The notes beneath the pieces were generated by a model. That model saw nothing but the letters and a program-made list of their open reading frames with translations. It was not told the origin of the DNA and ran no database searches. This document shows, piece by piece, positions 18,149 through 26,211 of a stretch of DNA of 64,000 nt. The stretch comes from an uncultured Opitutales bacterium (GTDB lineage: Bacteria > Verrucomicrobiota > Verrucomicrobiia > Opitutales > Intestinicryptomonadaceae). A program made the translations under genes and the position numbers. Every line of letters starts with the position of its first letter. The stretch's first letter is position 1. Where the stretch lies: positions 4,428 through 68,427 of the forward strand of contig URGP01000012.1 in NCBI GenBank assembly GCA_900547395.1. Direction: 5' to 3'.

Positions 18149-18219
18149 TCCCTGATGGTGTAATGGTAGCACAAAGGATTTTGGTTCCTTTGGTTGGGGT
18201 TCGAATCCCTATCGGGGAA
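18149..18219 (+). tRNA. tRNA-Gln(TTG)
   Basis: A 71-nt cloverleaf. The acceptor stem TCCCTGA/TCGGGGA has one G-T pair, the anticodon stem is AAGGA/TCCTT, and the loop TTTTGGT gives anticodon TTG. The T arm contains TTCGAAT. The discriminator is A and CCA is not encoded. Confidence 0.96.
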
Positions 18220-18231
18220 AGTGCTTGAAAA

Positions 18232-18272
18232 GCCTGCAAATCCGCTAAAATAAAGGGTTTGCGGGCTTTTTT
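18232..18272 (+). terminator. Terminator of tRNA-Gln
   Basis: A 12-bp stem with two G-T pairs (18232-18243 with 18255-18266), an 11-nt loop and TTTTTT at 18267-18272. Confidence 0.85.
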
Positions 18273-18279
18273 GTTTTTC

Positions 18280-18486
18280 GATAGGAATGAGATCCCCCAA
18301 TGGTTCGATGCCGAGGGTGTCGCAAAGCGACAGCCCGAGACAGTGGCTTTTTGCGGAGCAAAAAGAGCCGAGCGAAGCGAGTGCCGAGCTGACGCGGATT
18401 GGCGAAGCCAACCAAGTCACGAGCACAATCTCTATCGGGGAATGGCTTTGAAAGCTCCTAAATCTAAGCATTTAGGGGCTTTTTTG
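18280..18486 (+). ncRNA. Candidate structured RNA downstream of tRNA-Gln
   Basis: A non-coding stretch that starts just after the tRNA terminator. It contains three compact hairpins with purine triloops (18315-18336, loop AAA; 18345-18369, loop GGA; 18399-18411, loop GAA) and ends in its own 11-bp rho-independent terminator (18453-18463 with 18470-18480, then T to 18485). CTATCGGGGAA at 18432-18442 repeats the last 11 bases of the tRNA (18209-18219). TCCCC near 18293 can pair with GGGGA near 18437 to close the whole unit. It may be a transcribed RNA, a repeat family copy, or a degenerate insertion at the tRNA 3' end. No ORF with plausible coding content covers it. Beyond it, 18487-18758 shows nothing I can name. 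Confidence 0.4.
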
Positions 18487-18758
18487 TTGATGGATAAAGG
18501 GATTACACGGTATTTGACTGTCCGAAAAATAGACTTATTGGGTTATCATATTGGCTGTTTTAAAAATAGCGGAGTAGTTTTAGAGAAATTTTGTGAATTT
18601 TAACGTCTCTCGAATATGGGGCGCCCGAAGTTGTTTGTTAGTTTGTCTTTTTCCATAATTTTTAGCGGATTTACTTTTCATTTCGGAAATAAAAAATCGC
18701 GCTTAAAGAAAATTCATTGATGTTGACAAATTTAACATGTCGTTGGGATAATGTTTTC

Positions 18759-19172
18759 ATGTGGCAGACATATGCATTGTTATCAGCTTTCTTCGCCGCG
18801 CTTACGGCGATTTTTGCAAAAGTGGGGGTAAGCGGAGTTAATTCTAATTTGGCGACTGCCATTAGAACGGTCGTCATTTTGTTTATTGCGTGGGGGATAG
18901 TTTTTGCGACGGTTCCTCTTCGTGAAATAAGGGAAATTTCAAGGCACACTTTGCTTTTTTTGGTGCTTTCGGGAATGGCAACGGGCATTTCTTGGCTCTT
19001 TTATTTCAAGGCGTTGCAAATAGGGGAGGCTTCAAAGGTTGCTCCGCTTAAAAAGATAAGTGTGGCGTTTACGATAATTTTGGCGTTTGTGTTTTTGGGA
19101 GATCCGTTAAGCGTAAAGACCATCATTGGCGGAGTTTTAATTTTAGGTGGAGCATTGGTTCTTGCATTGTAA
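18759..19172 (+). CDS. Small DMT (EamA) family transporter
   Basis: A 137-residue, single-EamA-domain membrane protein with about five helices, the form that works as a dimer. 'YALLSAFFAALTAIFAKVGV' starts the protein, and the C-terminal 'FLGDPLSVKTIIGGVLILGG' is the usual EamA ending. The frame opens at 18717, but the ATG at 18759 fits the family N-terminus. The substrate is unknown. Confidence 0.85.
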   Translation: MWQTYALLSAFFAALTAIFAKVGVSGVNSNLATAIRTVVILFIAWGIVFATVPLREIREISRHTLLFLVLSGMATGISWLFYFKALQIGEASKVAPLKKISVAFTIILAFVFLGDPLSVKTIIGGVLILGGALVLAL

Positions 19173-19251
19173 AACGCTTTTAAACTTTTTTTAAAAAAAT
19201 CGTTCTTTTTTGTTGACATATTTAAAAAGACTTCCAAATTGATAGTGTATT

Positions 19252-19397
19252 ATGTTTTTTAATAAGCTTAATTCAGTTTCAAAAAAGTCTCTTTTGTCTT
19301 ATCTTTCAAAAGGGCTGTATCTATTTGCGTACTGTTTTATCCGAATGATGTAGGCGGTTAGGGGAATTTTCAAATCCGCCAAGTTTTTTAAACCGCC
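19252..19397 (+). promoter_or_regulatory. Leader region of the DUF3034 gene with alternative hairpins
   Basis: The 305-base gap 19173-19477 holds a TTGACA at 19213-19218 without a clear -10, and a 33-codon ORF (19252-19353) that is not obviously coding. Exactly at its stop begins GGCGG (19353-19357), which can pair either with CCGCC (19376-19380, followed by AAGTTTTTT) or, as GGCGGTT, with AACCGCC (19391-19397). The first option is terminator-like and the second excludes it. Confidence 0.25.
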
Positions 19398-19477
19398 GTA
19401 TGAATATTTATTTTCGGATTTTTATTTAAAATAAAACACTACCACTTAAATAGTCTATAAAAAAGAAAGAAAACAAA

Positions 19478-20458
19478 ATGAAAACAAAAACAGCAATATT
19501 GGCTTCGATTTTAATAGCATCGTCTTTAACTTTTGCAGCTTCAAATGAAGTCGCAACCCAAAAAACTCAGGAAGTTCCCGCCCAAGGCGGCGAAGCGGCT
19601 CCAAAGGAAAAGGGCGCGCCCTTGCCGCTTCTTACGCTCGACGGCGTTGGCGGCGTTGTGCTTACACCGATAGCATACCTCATAAATCCCGGCGCGGAGG
19701 GAACTCAGGTCGGACTGCCTTCGTTCGGGCTTACTTACGTCAATGCGGGGCATAAGAATGTGGAAAGCTTCGGCGTTTCTGAAACTCTGTTTGGGCGTTT
19801 GGAAATAGGCTATAACGCGAGCCGTTTCGGAACAGGCACTTTGCAGCGCGACGTCTTGAAGTATGCGGGAGTTGACATTGCAAGAAACGATGTATGGCTT
19901 CACAGCGTAAATTTGCGCTACAATCTTTTGCTTGAAAATGCTTTCGGAACAAGCTTTTTGCCCGCTATAACTCTCGGAGTTCACGGAAAGTTTAATGACG
20001 GCATAAATGAAACCAACAAAAATCTCGGCGGTCTTTTGTCTCAAATAGGATATGACAGGGATTATGGCGTCGAGTTTACAATCACCGCCACGAAAGCCTT
20101 CTTGATTTACGAGCATCCTTTAATTCTTTCTATTACGGGAAGGGCTTCGGACGCTTCAAATTTGGGATATTTGGGATATTCGGGCGACTATGAGCTTTCG
20201 CTTGAAGGCAATGCGGTTTTCGGAATAACGGATTGGCTTTTCTTCGCCTTTGAATACAGGCAGAAGCGCAACCAGTATTCAACTGTAGGAATTGGCGGAC
20301 ATACGCTTATCGGCAGGGAAGGTGACTGGTGGACAATCGGGCTTGCCGCGATATTATCTAAGCACGCAACGCTTACCGTCGGCTACGGGCACTTGGGAAC
20401 CGTTTTAAATACGCAGGAAAACGGAGCTTGGGCGATTGCCACCAAGTACGAATTCTAA
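19478..20458 (+). CDS. DUF3034-like outer-membrane beta-barrel protein
   Basis: A 326-residue protein with a signal peptide (cleavage after TFA near residue 20) and an alternating beta-strand pattern ending in a C-terminal Phe ('ATKYEF'), the usual outer-membrane insertion signal. 'LLTLDGVGG..LTPIAYLINPG' and 'ESFGVSETLFGRLEIGYNASRF' resemble the DUF3034 family. The function of the family is not known. It is followed after four bases by the alpha/beta hydrolase gene. An Ala/Gln/Glu-rich linker covers residues 21-48. Confidence 0.7.
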   Translation: MKTKTAILASILIASSLTFAASNEVATQKTQEVPAQGGEAAPKEKGAPLPLLTLDGVGGVVLTPIAYLINPGAEGTQVGLPSFGLTYVNAGHKNVESFGVSETLFGRLEIGYNASRFGTGTLQRDVLKYAGVDIARNDVWLHSVNLRYNLLLENAFGTSFLPAITLGVHGKFNDGINETNKNLGGLLSQIGYDRDYGVEFTITATKAFLIYEHPLILSITGRASDASNLGYLGYSGDYELSLEGNAVFGITDWLFFAFEYRQKRNQYSTVGIGGHTLIGREGDWWTIGLAAILSKHATLTVGYGHLGTVLNTQENGAWAIATKYEF

Positions 20459-20462
20459 AATC

Positions 20463-21444
20463 ATGAAAAACTCCTATTATAGCATAAACGATGCGCAAAC
20501 TCTTCCGAAAGTTTCGGAAGAGGCGCGTTCTTTTATAAATTCTTTGCCCGAAAATTTTGCATTGTTGCAGAAAAAAGGCATTGGAAGACGCGATGGCGGG
20601 AGATCTTGAAAATCTCGATAAAATCAGGCTTGGAAGAATAGTTCCGATATCCGATAGAAGCGATGTTTTTCATATAATCGCGAAGGTGAATTTCGGCGGG
20701 GAAGAGCGCAAATTGTATATTTTCATTCCTAAGGAAATCGGTAAAGATTTAAGAGTGGTTGTTTACTATCATGGCGGCGGGTGGTGCATAAACGCGCCCG
20801 AATCGTGTTCTATGTTTTGCCAAGACATCGCCGCAAAGACAAAGTCGGTCGTGGTTTGCCCCGAGTACCGCCTCGCGCCCGAAAACAAATATCCTGCCGC
20901 AAATTTAGACGCGGTTTCGACGGTGGAATGGGTGAGAAAAAATATTTCAAACTCGTCGGAGCTTAAAATTTTTCTTGTGGGAGACAGCGCGGGCGGGCAT
21001 TTGGCGGCGTCAACTGCGCTGCATTTCAAGGATAGCGTTGACGGCGTAATAATGTTTTATCCCGCCCTCGACTTGTCTTTGGGGCGCGGAAGAAAGTCGT
21101 GGGGCGACTTTGCAAAAGGGTATTGCCTTGACGCGGACTTGATGGAAACTTTCATAAAGGCTTATCTTCCGAACGAAGCGGCGTCTCAAAACGAAGATGC
21201 GTCTCCGCTTTTGGCGCGGGATTTAAATGGCTTTCCCAATTCTTTGATAATTTCCGCACAATGCGACATTTTGAGGGACGAAGCATTGGAATTTGCATCA
21301 AGGCTTGCCGAGTTTGGTATAAACGTGCGCTACCGCTGTATAGAAGGCGCGACGCATTTATTCATAACAAAACCCGAAATGAAAGAAGCTTATTGCAATG
21401 CCCTAAGCGAAGCCTCCGAGTTTGTGCTGAAAAATTCCGAGTGA
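20463..21444 (+). CDS. Alpha/beta hydrolase (HSL family) with an apparent frameshift
   Basis: An HSL/acetyl-esterase-type cytosolic hydrolase: 'YYHGGGWC' (oxyanion hole), 'GDSAGGHLAAS' (nucleophile elbow), 'CPEYRLAPENKYPAA', and Asp/His in 'SAQCDILRDEA' and 'GATHLF'. The 5' end is broken. An ATG at 20463, four bases after the preceding stop, encodes a plausible N-terminus up to 'ALLQKK', then an A6 run (20571-20576) shifts the frame. Removing one A joins it to 'ALEDAMAGDLENLDK' and the rest of the gene. Translation could also start at the ATG at 20593, giving a slightly short enzyme. It could be a sequencing error, a real mutation or slippage. Confidence 0.8.
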
Positions 21445-21474
21445 TTTTTTCTTTGGCATTTTCTTGCTCGACAA

Positions 21475-21488
21475 ATATTACTAAATAT
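21475..21488 (+). promoter_or_regulatory. Possible operator upstream of the Rrf2 regulator
   Basis: An inverted repeat ATATT-N4-AATAT (21475-21479 and 21484-21488) ending 13 bases before the rrf2-type start. The position would suit autoregulation. Its AT-rich composition makes chance likely. Confidence 0.25.
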
Positions 21489-21501
21489 GTAGTTTTTAGG
21501 C

Positions 21502-21930
21502 ATGAAAATTTCCACAAAGGGCAGGTATGGGCTGAGGATAATGCTTGATTTGGCTCGCAACGACGGCGAGACGCCGCGAATGATAAGCGATATATGCAAG
21601 TCGCAGGGGCTTTCAAACAAATATGTAAGCAGGCTTATCATAGAGCTTCGCAAGGCGGGCATGATTTCTTCGGTGCGCGGCGCAAAGGGCGGATATAAAA
21701 TAAAAAGGCTTCCAAAGCATATCACCTTGCTGGAAATTATCGAGACCATGGAAGGTCCGCTTTCGATTGTGGATTGCGTGGGTTGCCCCAAAAAGTGCAA
21801 AAAAAGCGCGAATTGTTCCGCCCGTGAAATTTGGAGCGAAGCCAATGAAAAAATCCGCCGCGAATTTGAATCCATTACCTTGCAGGATATTTTAAACCGA
21901 CAGGACAATGCGGCGGATTACTGCATTTAG
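21502..21930 (+). CDS. Rrf2 family transcriptional regulator
   Basis: A 142-residue winged-helix regulator. 'MKISTKGRYGLRIMLDLA' and 'SRLIIELRKAGMISSVRGAKGGY' are typical of Rrf2/IscR/CymR proteins. Cysteines at about 92, 95, 99 and 105 (CVGCPKKC...C) match the Fe-S-binding cluster of the IscR/NsrR group, so an iron-sulfur sensor is likely. No Fe-S assembly gene is adjacent. The closest sulfur genes are cysK/metY about 1.6 kb further on the opposite strand. A YjbR gene follows after three bases. Confidence 0.9.
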   Translation: MKISTKGRYGLRIMLDLARNDGETPRMISDICKSQGLSNKYVSRLIIELRKAGMISSVRGAKGGYKIKRLPKHITLLEIIETMEGPLSIVDCVGCPKKCKKSANCSAREIWSEANEKIRREFESITLQDILNRQDNAADYCI

Positions 21931-21933
21931 CTT

Positions 21934-22608
21934 ATGGACTACATATCCTCCGACATTTTTTCAGGCAAGATTTTTGAAATAGACGCATTATTGAAGTTTG
22001 GCTTTGAAAAAAAGCGTTCATCGTTTTTCCTTGAAGAAGACATTTTAGGCGGAAGATTTTGCGTTAAGATAAAAATTTCAGGCGGAAAAACTTTTCATGC
22101 CGCCGTATATGACAAGAATTTAAACGAGCCTTACGAGCTTCATCTCGTCCCCGCCGCAAGCGGAAAGACAGTGGTGGAAGTGCGCGGGGAATATGCCGCT
22201 TTGCTTGCAAAAATCGCGAAAAACTGCTGCGCAAATTTCGCTTTCAAGACTTCCCAATCTAAGAAAACCGCGGATTTTTTGCGCAAAGAATTTGGCGTAG
22301 GGCTTGAGTTTTTGTGGAAAAATTTTCCGGATTGCGCCATAGCAAGGCGTCCTGACAACAAAAAATGGTTTGCGGCTTTTTTGACTTGTCCCGAAAACAA
22401 ACTCGGGCTTGAAGGAGATGAAAAGGTTGAAATTTTGGATTTGAGGGCGGAACAGGCTGATTTTTGCAAGTTGGACGGTCGGCGTTATTTCCCTGGCTAT
22501 CACATGAACAAGAAAAATTGGATGACGCTTGTTTTTGATTCGGGAATCAGGCAAAGCGAAATCAATTCCCTTCTTAAAAAAAGTTTTGCGCTTGCTTTAA
22601 AACGCTGA
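21934..22608 (+). CDS. MmcQ/YjbR family protein with N-terminal extension
   Basis: A 224-residue protein. The C-terminal half (about residues 125-222: 'IARRPDNKKWFAAFL', 'PGYHMNKKNWMTLVFD') is a YjbR/MmcQ domain, a small 'double-wing' fold of uncertain DNA-binding role. The N-terminal 115 residues ('IFSGKIFEIDALLKFGF' ... 'YELHLVPAASGKTV') form a beta-rich domain that also occurs fused to YjbR in gut bacteria. The gene begins three bases after the Rrf2 regulator and ends directly against the bioB remnant. Confidence 0.8.
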   Translation: MDYISSDIFSGKIFEIDALLKFGFEKKRSSFFLEEDILGGRFCVKIKISGGKTFHAAVYDKNLNEPYELHLVPAASGKTVVEVRGEYAALLAKIAKNCCANFAFKTSQSKKTADFLRKEFGVGLEFLWKNFPDCAIARRPDNKKWFAAFLTCPENKLGLEGDEKVEILDLRAEQADFCKLDGRRYFPGYHMNKKNWMTLVFDSGIRQSEINSLLKKSFALALKR

Positions 22609-22986
22609 TTATTTTGTCCTTAAAAAATCATAGCCCATTTCTGAAAGCATTTTGTAGTCTGTTTCTATGTCGCTTCCGATGGTTGTCAGCATGTCTCCCA
22701 CCAAAAGCGCGCTTGCTCCCGCTTTTAGCGCGTCTCTTTGCCTTTCGATGAATGCGCTTCTTCCGCCCGCAAATCTTATATGGGCTTTCGGGTTTATTAT
22801 TCTAAACATTGCAAACGCCGTCAAAATTTCGTCTTGCGGGAGCGGGGGAGTGTTTTCAAGCGGAGTTCCCTTGATTGGTTGCAATACGTTGAGCGGTATG
22901 GAATCGGGTTCTATTTCCGAAATCGCAAATGCAAGCTCGATGCGCTCTTTTAAGGATTCTCCCATGCCGATAATTCTGAATGATTT
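22609..22986 (-). pseudogene. bioB: bioB remnant (C-terminal half of biotin synthase)
   Basis: The reading matches the second half of biotin synthase: 'IIGMGESLKERIELAFA', 'SIPLNVLQPIKGTPLE', 'RFAGGRSAF' and 'GDMLTTIGSDIETD'. The radical-SAM half with the CxxxCxxC cluster motif, about 190 residues, is absent. In frame, homology stops right upstream of 'IIGMGE', and a TGA lies at 22987-22989. The neighbouring 110 bases hold no bioB sequence. I read it as a decayed fragment after deletion or recombination. The ATG at 22965 inside it could start a 118-residue product, but that could not be an active synthase. Confidence 0.8.
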
Positions 22987-23099
22987 TCAAACGGCAAATT
23001 CCTTAAATTCAAAATTTAAAAAACAAAGCTGAAAAATTTTACCGCTTTTTATTGATTTTACGAATTTTTGAGCGATAATTTAACTATAGAAAGAAAAAG

Positions 23100-23249
23100 A
23101 TGGATACTGAACCTACATTGTTATCTACCATAATCTCCTACCTGATTTGTTTTGGAGTGGTATTCTTTGTTTATTGGTTGGTAAGTAAATTTTTAAGCAT
23201 TCCATCAGACGATAATCTCGAAAAGATTTTTCCATGGATGAAAGAATAA
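23100..23249 (+). CDS. Small single-helix membrane protein, 49 aa
   Basis: An ATG at 23100 preceded by a purine-rich AAAGAAAAAG opens a 49-codon frame. Residues 10-32 are a strong membrane helix ('IISYLICFGVVFFVYWLV') with a charged C-terminal tail. It is not recognised. It stands in a 430-base region between the bioB remnant and cysK, where 23250-23459 contains nothing else I can support. Confidence 0.4.
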   Translation: MDTEPTLLSTIISYLICFGVVFFVYWLVSKFLSIPSDDNLEKIFPWMKE

Positions 23250-23459
23250 ACCATCATTTTATCTGTTCACTTCCCCTCAATTCACGGTTTAGTCGGTTGG
23301 GGGATTTTTCGTTTATAAGGGCGGCGTTGCCGTCGGATAAGGAAAGTTTGTCGAATACCCTGAGCTGTATTGGAATTTTTCCGAAAAAAATTTATATGCG
23401 GCTAATGCAGGTTGGGTTTCACAAGTTGCAAAATAGCGATGTTGCGATAAAAAAGATGA

Positions 23460-23480
23460 CGCCGAAAATTTCGGCGCCAC
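23460..23480. terminator. Terminator downstream of cysK
   Basis: A stem CGCCGAA/TTCGGCG (23460-23466 with 23470-23476). On the minus strand it is followed by TCATCTTTTTT, and on the plus strand by CCACTTTTTTC, so it can act both ways. It lies about 45 bases beyond the cysK stop. Confidence 0.65.
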
Positions 23481-23522
23481 TTTTTTCTTTTTTTTTGTGG
23501 GGTATGCAATTTTTTTAGGTTT

Positions 23523-24443
23523 TTATTCGGAATAAAGCCAAGTTGAGAGATAGCGCGTGCCCGTGTCGGGGATTATTGCGACAATTTTCTTTCCCGCATT
23601 TTCGGGCTTTTTTGCAAGTTCCAATGCCGCCCATACAGCCGCGCCCGCCGAAATTCCCGTATGTATGCCTTCGAGCTTTGCGAGTTTTCGGGCAGTGTCG
23701 CCTGCGTCTTCGTCCTTTACCCTGATTACGCCGTCAACCACTTTTGAATCGTAAATCTTGGGGACAAATCCCGCTCCTATGCCTTGGATTTTGTGCGCGC
23801 CCGCCTTGCCGCCCGAAAGTACGGGGGAAGTATCGGGTTCGACTGCGTAAATTTTTACGGACGGCTTGAGGGGCTTTAAGCCTTCGCCTATGCCGCTTAT
23901 CGTGCCGCCCGTGCCGACTCCGCCTACGACTATGTCAACCAATCCGTCTGTGTCTTCCCAGATTTCCTTTGCGGTTGTCAGGCGGTGGATTTCTGTGTTT
24001 GCGGGATTTTCAAACTGCTGTGGAATGAAAGAACCTGGGTTTTCCTCTTTTAGTTGAAGGGCTTTTTCTATTGCGCCTTTCATGCCTTTTGCGCCTTCTG
24101 TCAGCACAAGCTCTGCGCCGAGGCTAAGCAGAAACTTTCTGCGCTCGACGCTCATCGTGTCGGGCATCGTGAGGATTAGGCGGTAGTTTTTTACCGCCGC
24201 CGCAAGCGCAAGCCCGATACCCGTGTTTCCGCTTGTAGGCTCTATGATAAGCCCTCCCGCTTTCAAGACGCCTTTCTTTTCGGCGTCTTCAATCATTGCG
24301 AGGGCGGCTCTGTCTTTTACCGAGCCCGACGGGTTGAAAAATTCGAGCTTCGCCAAAATTTCAGCTTCGGTTTTGTTGAGTTTGTTTATGCGGACAAGCG
24401 GAGTTTTTCCGACAAGTTCGAGAATGTTGTTTGCTATTTTCAT
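23523..24443 (-). CDS. cysK: Cysteine synthase A (O-acetylserine sulfhydrylase)
   Basis: Makes cysteine from O-acetylserine and sulfide. A 306-residue PLP enzyme with the lysine in 'NPSGSVKDRAALAM', the substrate loop 'EPTSGNTGIGLA', 'PDTMSVERRK' and the phosphate-cup 'GVGTGGTISG'. It is 21 bases downstream of metY, so one transcript probably carries both sulfide-assimilation enzymes. Confidence 0.96.
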   Translation of the reverse strand: MKIANNILELVGKTPLVRINKLNKTEAEILAKLEFFNPSGSVKDRAALAMIEDAEKKGVLKAGGLIIEPTSGNTGIGLALAAAVKNYRLILTMPDTMSVERRKFLLSLGAELVLTEGAKGMKGAIEKALQLKEENPGSFIPQQFENPANTEIHRLTTAKEIWEDTDGLVDIVVGGVGTGGTISGIGEGLKPLKPSVKIYAVEPDTSPVLSGGKAGAHKIQGIGAGFVPKIYDSKVVDGVIRVKDEDAGDTARKLAKLEGIHTGISAGAAVWAALELAKKPENAGKKIVAIIPDTGTRYLSTWLYSE

Positions 24444-24464
24444 TTTATTTGGTAATTTTTGTTG

Positions 24465-25751
24465 TTAAATCAAAACTTTGTCGAGGGCTTCTATTATGTC
24501 GTCAGAATTTTCCAAGCCGATTGAAAGCCTTATGAGATCCTTTGTAAGTCCGCTCGAAAGCTGTTCCTCGTCTGAAAGCTGGGAGTGGGAAGTGCTTGCA
24601 GGGTGCAAGATTAAGCTCTTGGAATCGCCTACATTTGCAAGGTTGCTGAAAAGCGAAATGTTGTCAACCACTTTTACCGCCGCATCGTAGCCGCCTTTAA
24701 GCCCGAAAACAACCATTCCTCCGTAAAGCCCGCCTTTTATGTATTTGTTCGCAATTTCATGTGACGGGTCGTTTTTAAGCCCCGGGTAGCGAACCCATGC
24801 AACCTTCGGGTGACTTTCAAGATATTGCGCGACTTTTAACGCGTTTTGGCTGTGGCGTTCTATTCTGAGAGGAAGGCTTTGCAACCCTTGCAGGAATATC
24901 CACGCCGCATCGGGCGCGAGGGTGGGGCCCACGTTTCTAAGTCCTACCGTCCTTAAACGTAGAATGAATGCCAGAGGATTTAAATCTCCCAAATCATGGG
25001 CAAATCTAAGACCGTGATAGCCGCCGTCGGGCTTGTTGTACAAGTCGAATTTTTCGTCCGTCCAATCGAAGTTGCCCGCGTCTATCACTATGCCGCCGAT
25101 GCCCGCTCCGTGTCCGCCAATCCACTTTGAAAGCGAATGGATTACGATGTTTGCCCCGTGTTCGATTGGCTTGAAAATTCCGGGGGGCGTGAATGTAGAG
25201 TCAACGATGAGCGGCAAGTGGTGCTTTTTGGCTATTTTTGAATATTCGTCGATGTCGGCAAAATCGAGCTTCGGATTGCCGATTGTTTCGATGTATATTG
25301 CCCGTGTTTTTTCGTTTATGGCTTCTTCCACCGCGGCGAAGTCGTTGACTTTTGTAAATTTCGTCGTTATTCCCCAGGCAGGCAAAATCGACGCAAACTG
25401 CGTGTAAGTGCCGCCGTAGAGATTGTTTGCCGATACAAGTTCGTCGCCTTGCTTTAAGATGTTTGTTATGGCGAATGCTATTGCGGCTGTTCCCGATGAG
25501 AGCGAAAGTGCCGCCGCTGCGCTTTCTATTGCCGCAAGCCTTTTTTCCAAAACGTCGTTTGTAGGGTTCATCAGCCTTGCGTAAATGTTGCCCGATTCTT
25601 TCAAGGCAAATAGGTCCGCGCCGTGTTTTGCGCTCTTGAAGTTAAATGCGGTTGTCCTGTAAACGGGCACCGCTCTTGCCTGCGTTGCGGGGTCGGGAAT
25701 TTGACCTGCGTGAATTGCCAATGTTTCGTATCTGTAATTTTTTTCGCTCAT
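24465..25751 (-). CDS. metY: O-acetylhomoserine sulfhydrylase
   Basis: Forms homocysteine from O-acetylhomoserine and sulfide (direct sulfhydrylation). The 428 residues carry the Cys/Met-metabolism PLP fold, with the PLP lysine in 'VIHSLSKWIGGHG' and 'YARLMNPTNDVLEKRLAAIE' near the N-terminus. Length and the long C-terminal part favour MetY over MetB/MetC. A strong AAGGAG (25758-25763) sits six bases before the ATG. The 460-base region upstream was checked for a SAM-type riboswitch and none was seen. Confidence 0.93.
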   Translation of the reverse strand: MSEKNYRYETLAIHAGQIPDPATQARAVPVYRTTAFNFKSAKHGADLFALKESGNIYARLMNPTNDVLEKRLAAIESAAAALSLSSGTAAIAFAITNILKQGDELVSANNLYGGTYTQFASILPAWGITTKFTKVNDFAAVEEAINEKTRAIYIETIGNPKLDFADIDEYSKIAKKHHLPLIVDSTFTPPGIFKPIEHGANIVIHSLSKWIGGHGAGIGGIVIDAGNFDWTDEKFDLYNKPDGGYHGLRFAHDLGDLNPLAFILRLRTVGLRNVGPTLAPDAAWIFLQGLQSLPLRIERHSQNALKVAQYLESHPKVAWVRYPGLKNDPSHEIANKYIKGGLYGGMVVFGLKGGYDAAVKVVDNISLFSNLANVGDSKSLILHPASTSHSQLSDEEQLSSGLTKDLIRLSIGLENSDDIIEALDKVLI

Positions 25752-25944
25752 TTTTTTCTCCTTTTGGTTTTATTGAATGTGTTTACTTGGGTTTGCTTTA
25801 TTTTTTTTTAGATGCAGCGGAGACTTTTTTTTCTTCGTCTATTTACTTTTTTTTTGTTTTTACATTCGGTTGATACACATTCGTTTTGCGGTGGAAAGAA
25901 GAAAAATATTTCTTTCAATCTCTTTCTTGAGGGGTTTAGGAGTT

Positions 25945-26031
25945 ATGGATGATGTTTTTGATTCCATTGTTTTAATCATTATTATTTTGATAGTGTTTAA
26001 AATTTTTTTACTGATGTCAACAAAATTTTAA
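25945..26031 (+). CDS. Possible hydrophobic micropeptide, 28 aa
   Basis: An ATG at 25945 with AGGAG just upstream (very short spacing) opens 28 codons, mostly one Ile/Leu/Val/Phe membrane helix between an acidic start (MDDVFD) and a Lys end. Similar small hydrophobic peptides include type I toxins, but no antisense RNA or repeat was found. The surrounding 25752-26211 is very AT-rich, so chance is a serious alternative. Confidence 0.25.
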   Translation: MDDVFDSIVLIIIILIVFKIFLLMSTKF

Positions 26032-26211
26032 AAAATTTTTCTCTTTATTTTAAAGGGTTTCTAAAAAACCTTATAGAATACCTTTTTAGGGGAAGATTTA
26101 TAAATTTGCGAGGCTTTGGCAAATATGGTTTAGGCGTATGTCAAAAAATATTCTGCGTAAAAAATCAAAAATATTTTGCATAAGGCGGGATTTTTTACAT
26201 TTATTTATCGA

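Noticed and set aside
18145..18471. 108-codon minus-strand ORF over tRNA-Gln
   Set aside because: It is antisense to the tRNA itself, a common false call at tRNA loci.
18259..18603. 114-codon plus-strand ORF after tRNA-Gln
   Set aside because: It runs through two terminators and the hairpin-rich segment and has no plausible protein features.
23234..23518. 94-codon plus-strand ORF before cysK
   Set aside because: It crosses the cysK terminator and its composition does not look like protein.
25752..26170. Possible SAM or T-box riboswitch before metY
   Set aside because: No paired-helix pattern, K-turn or T-box sequence was seen. The region is AT-rich and only the AAGGAG ribosome site is clear.
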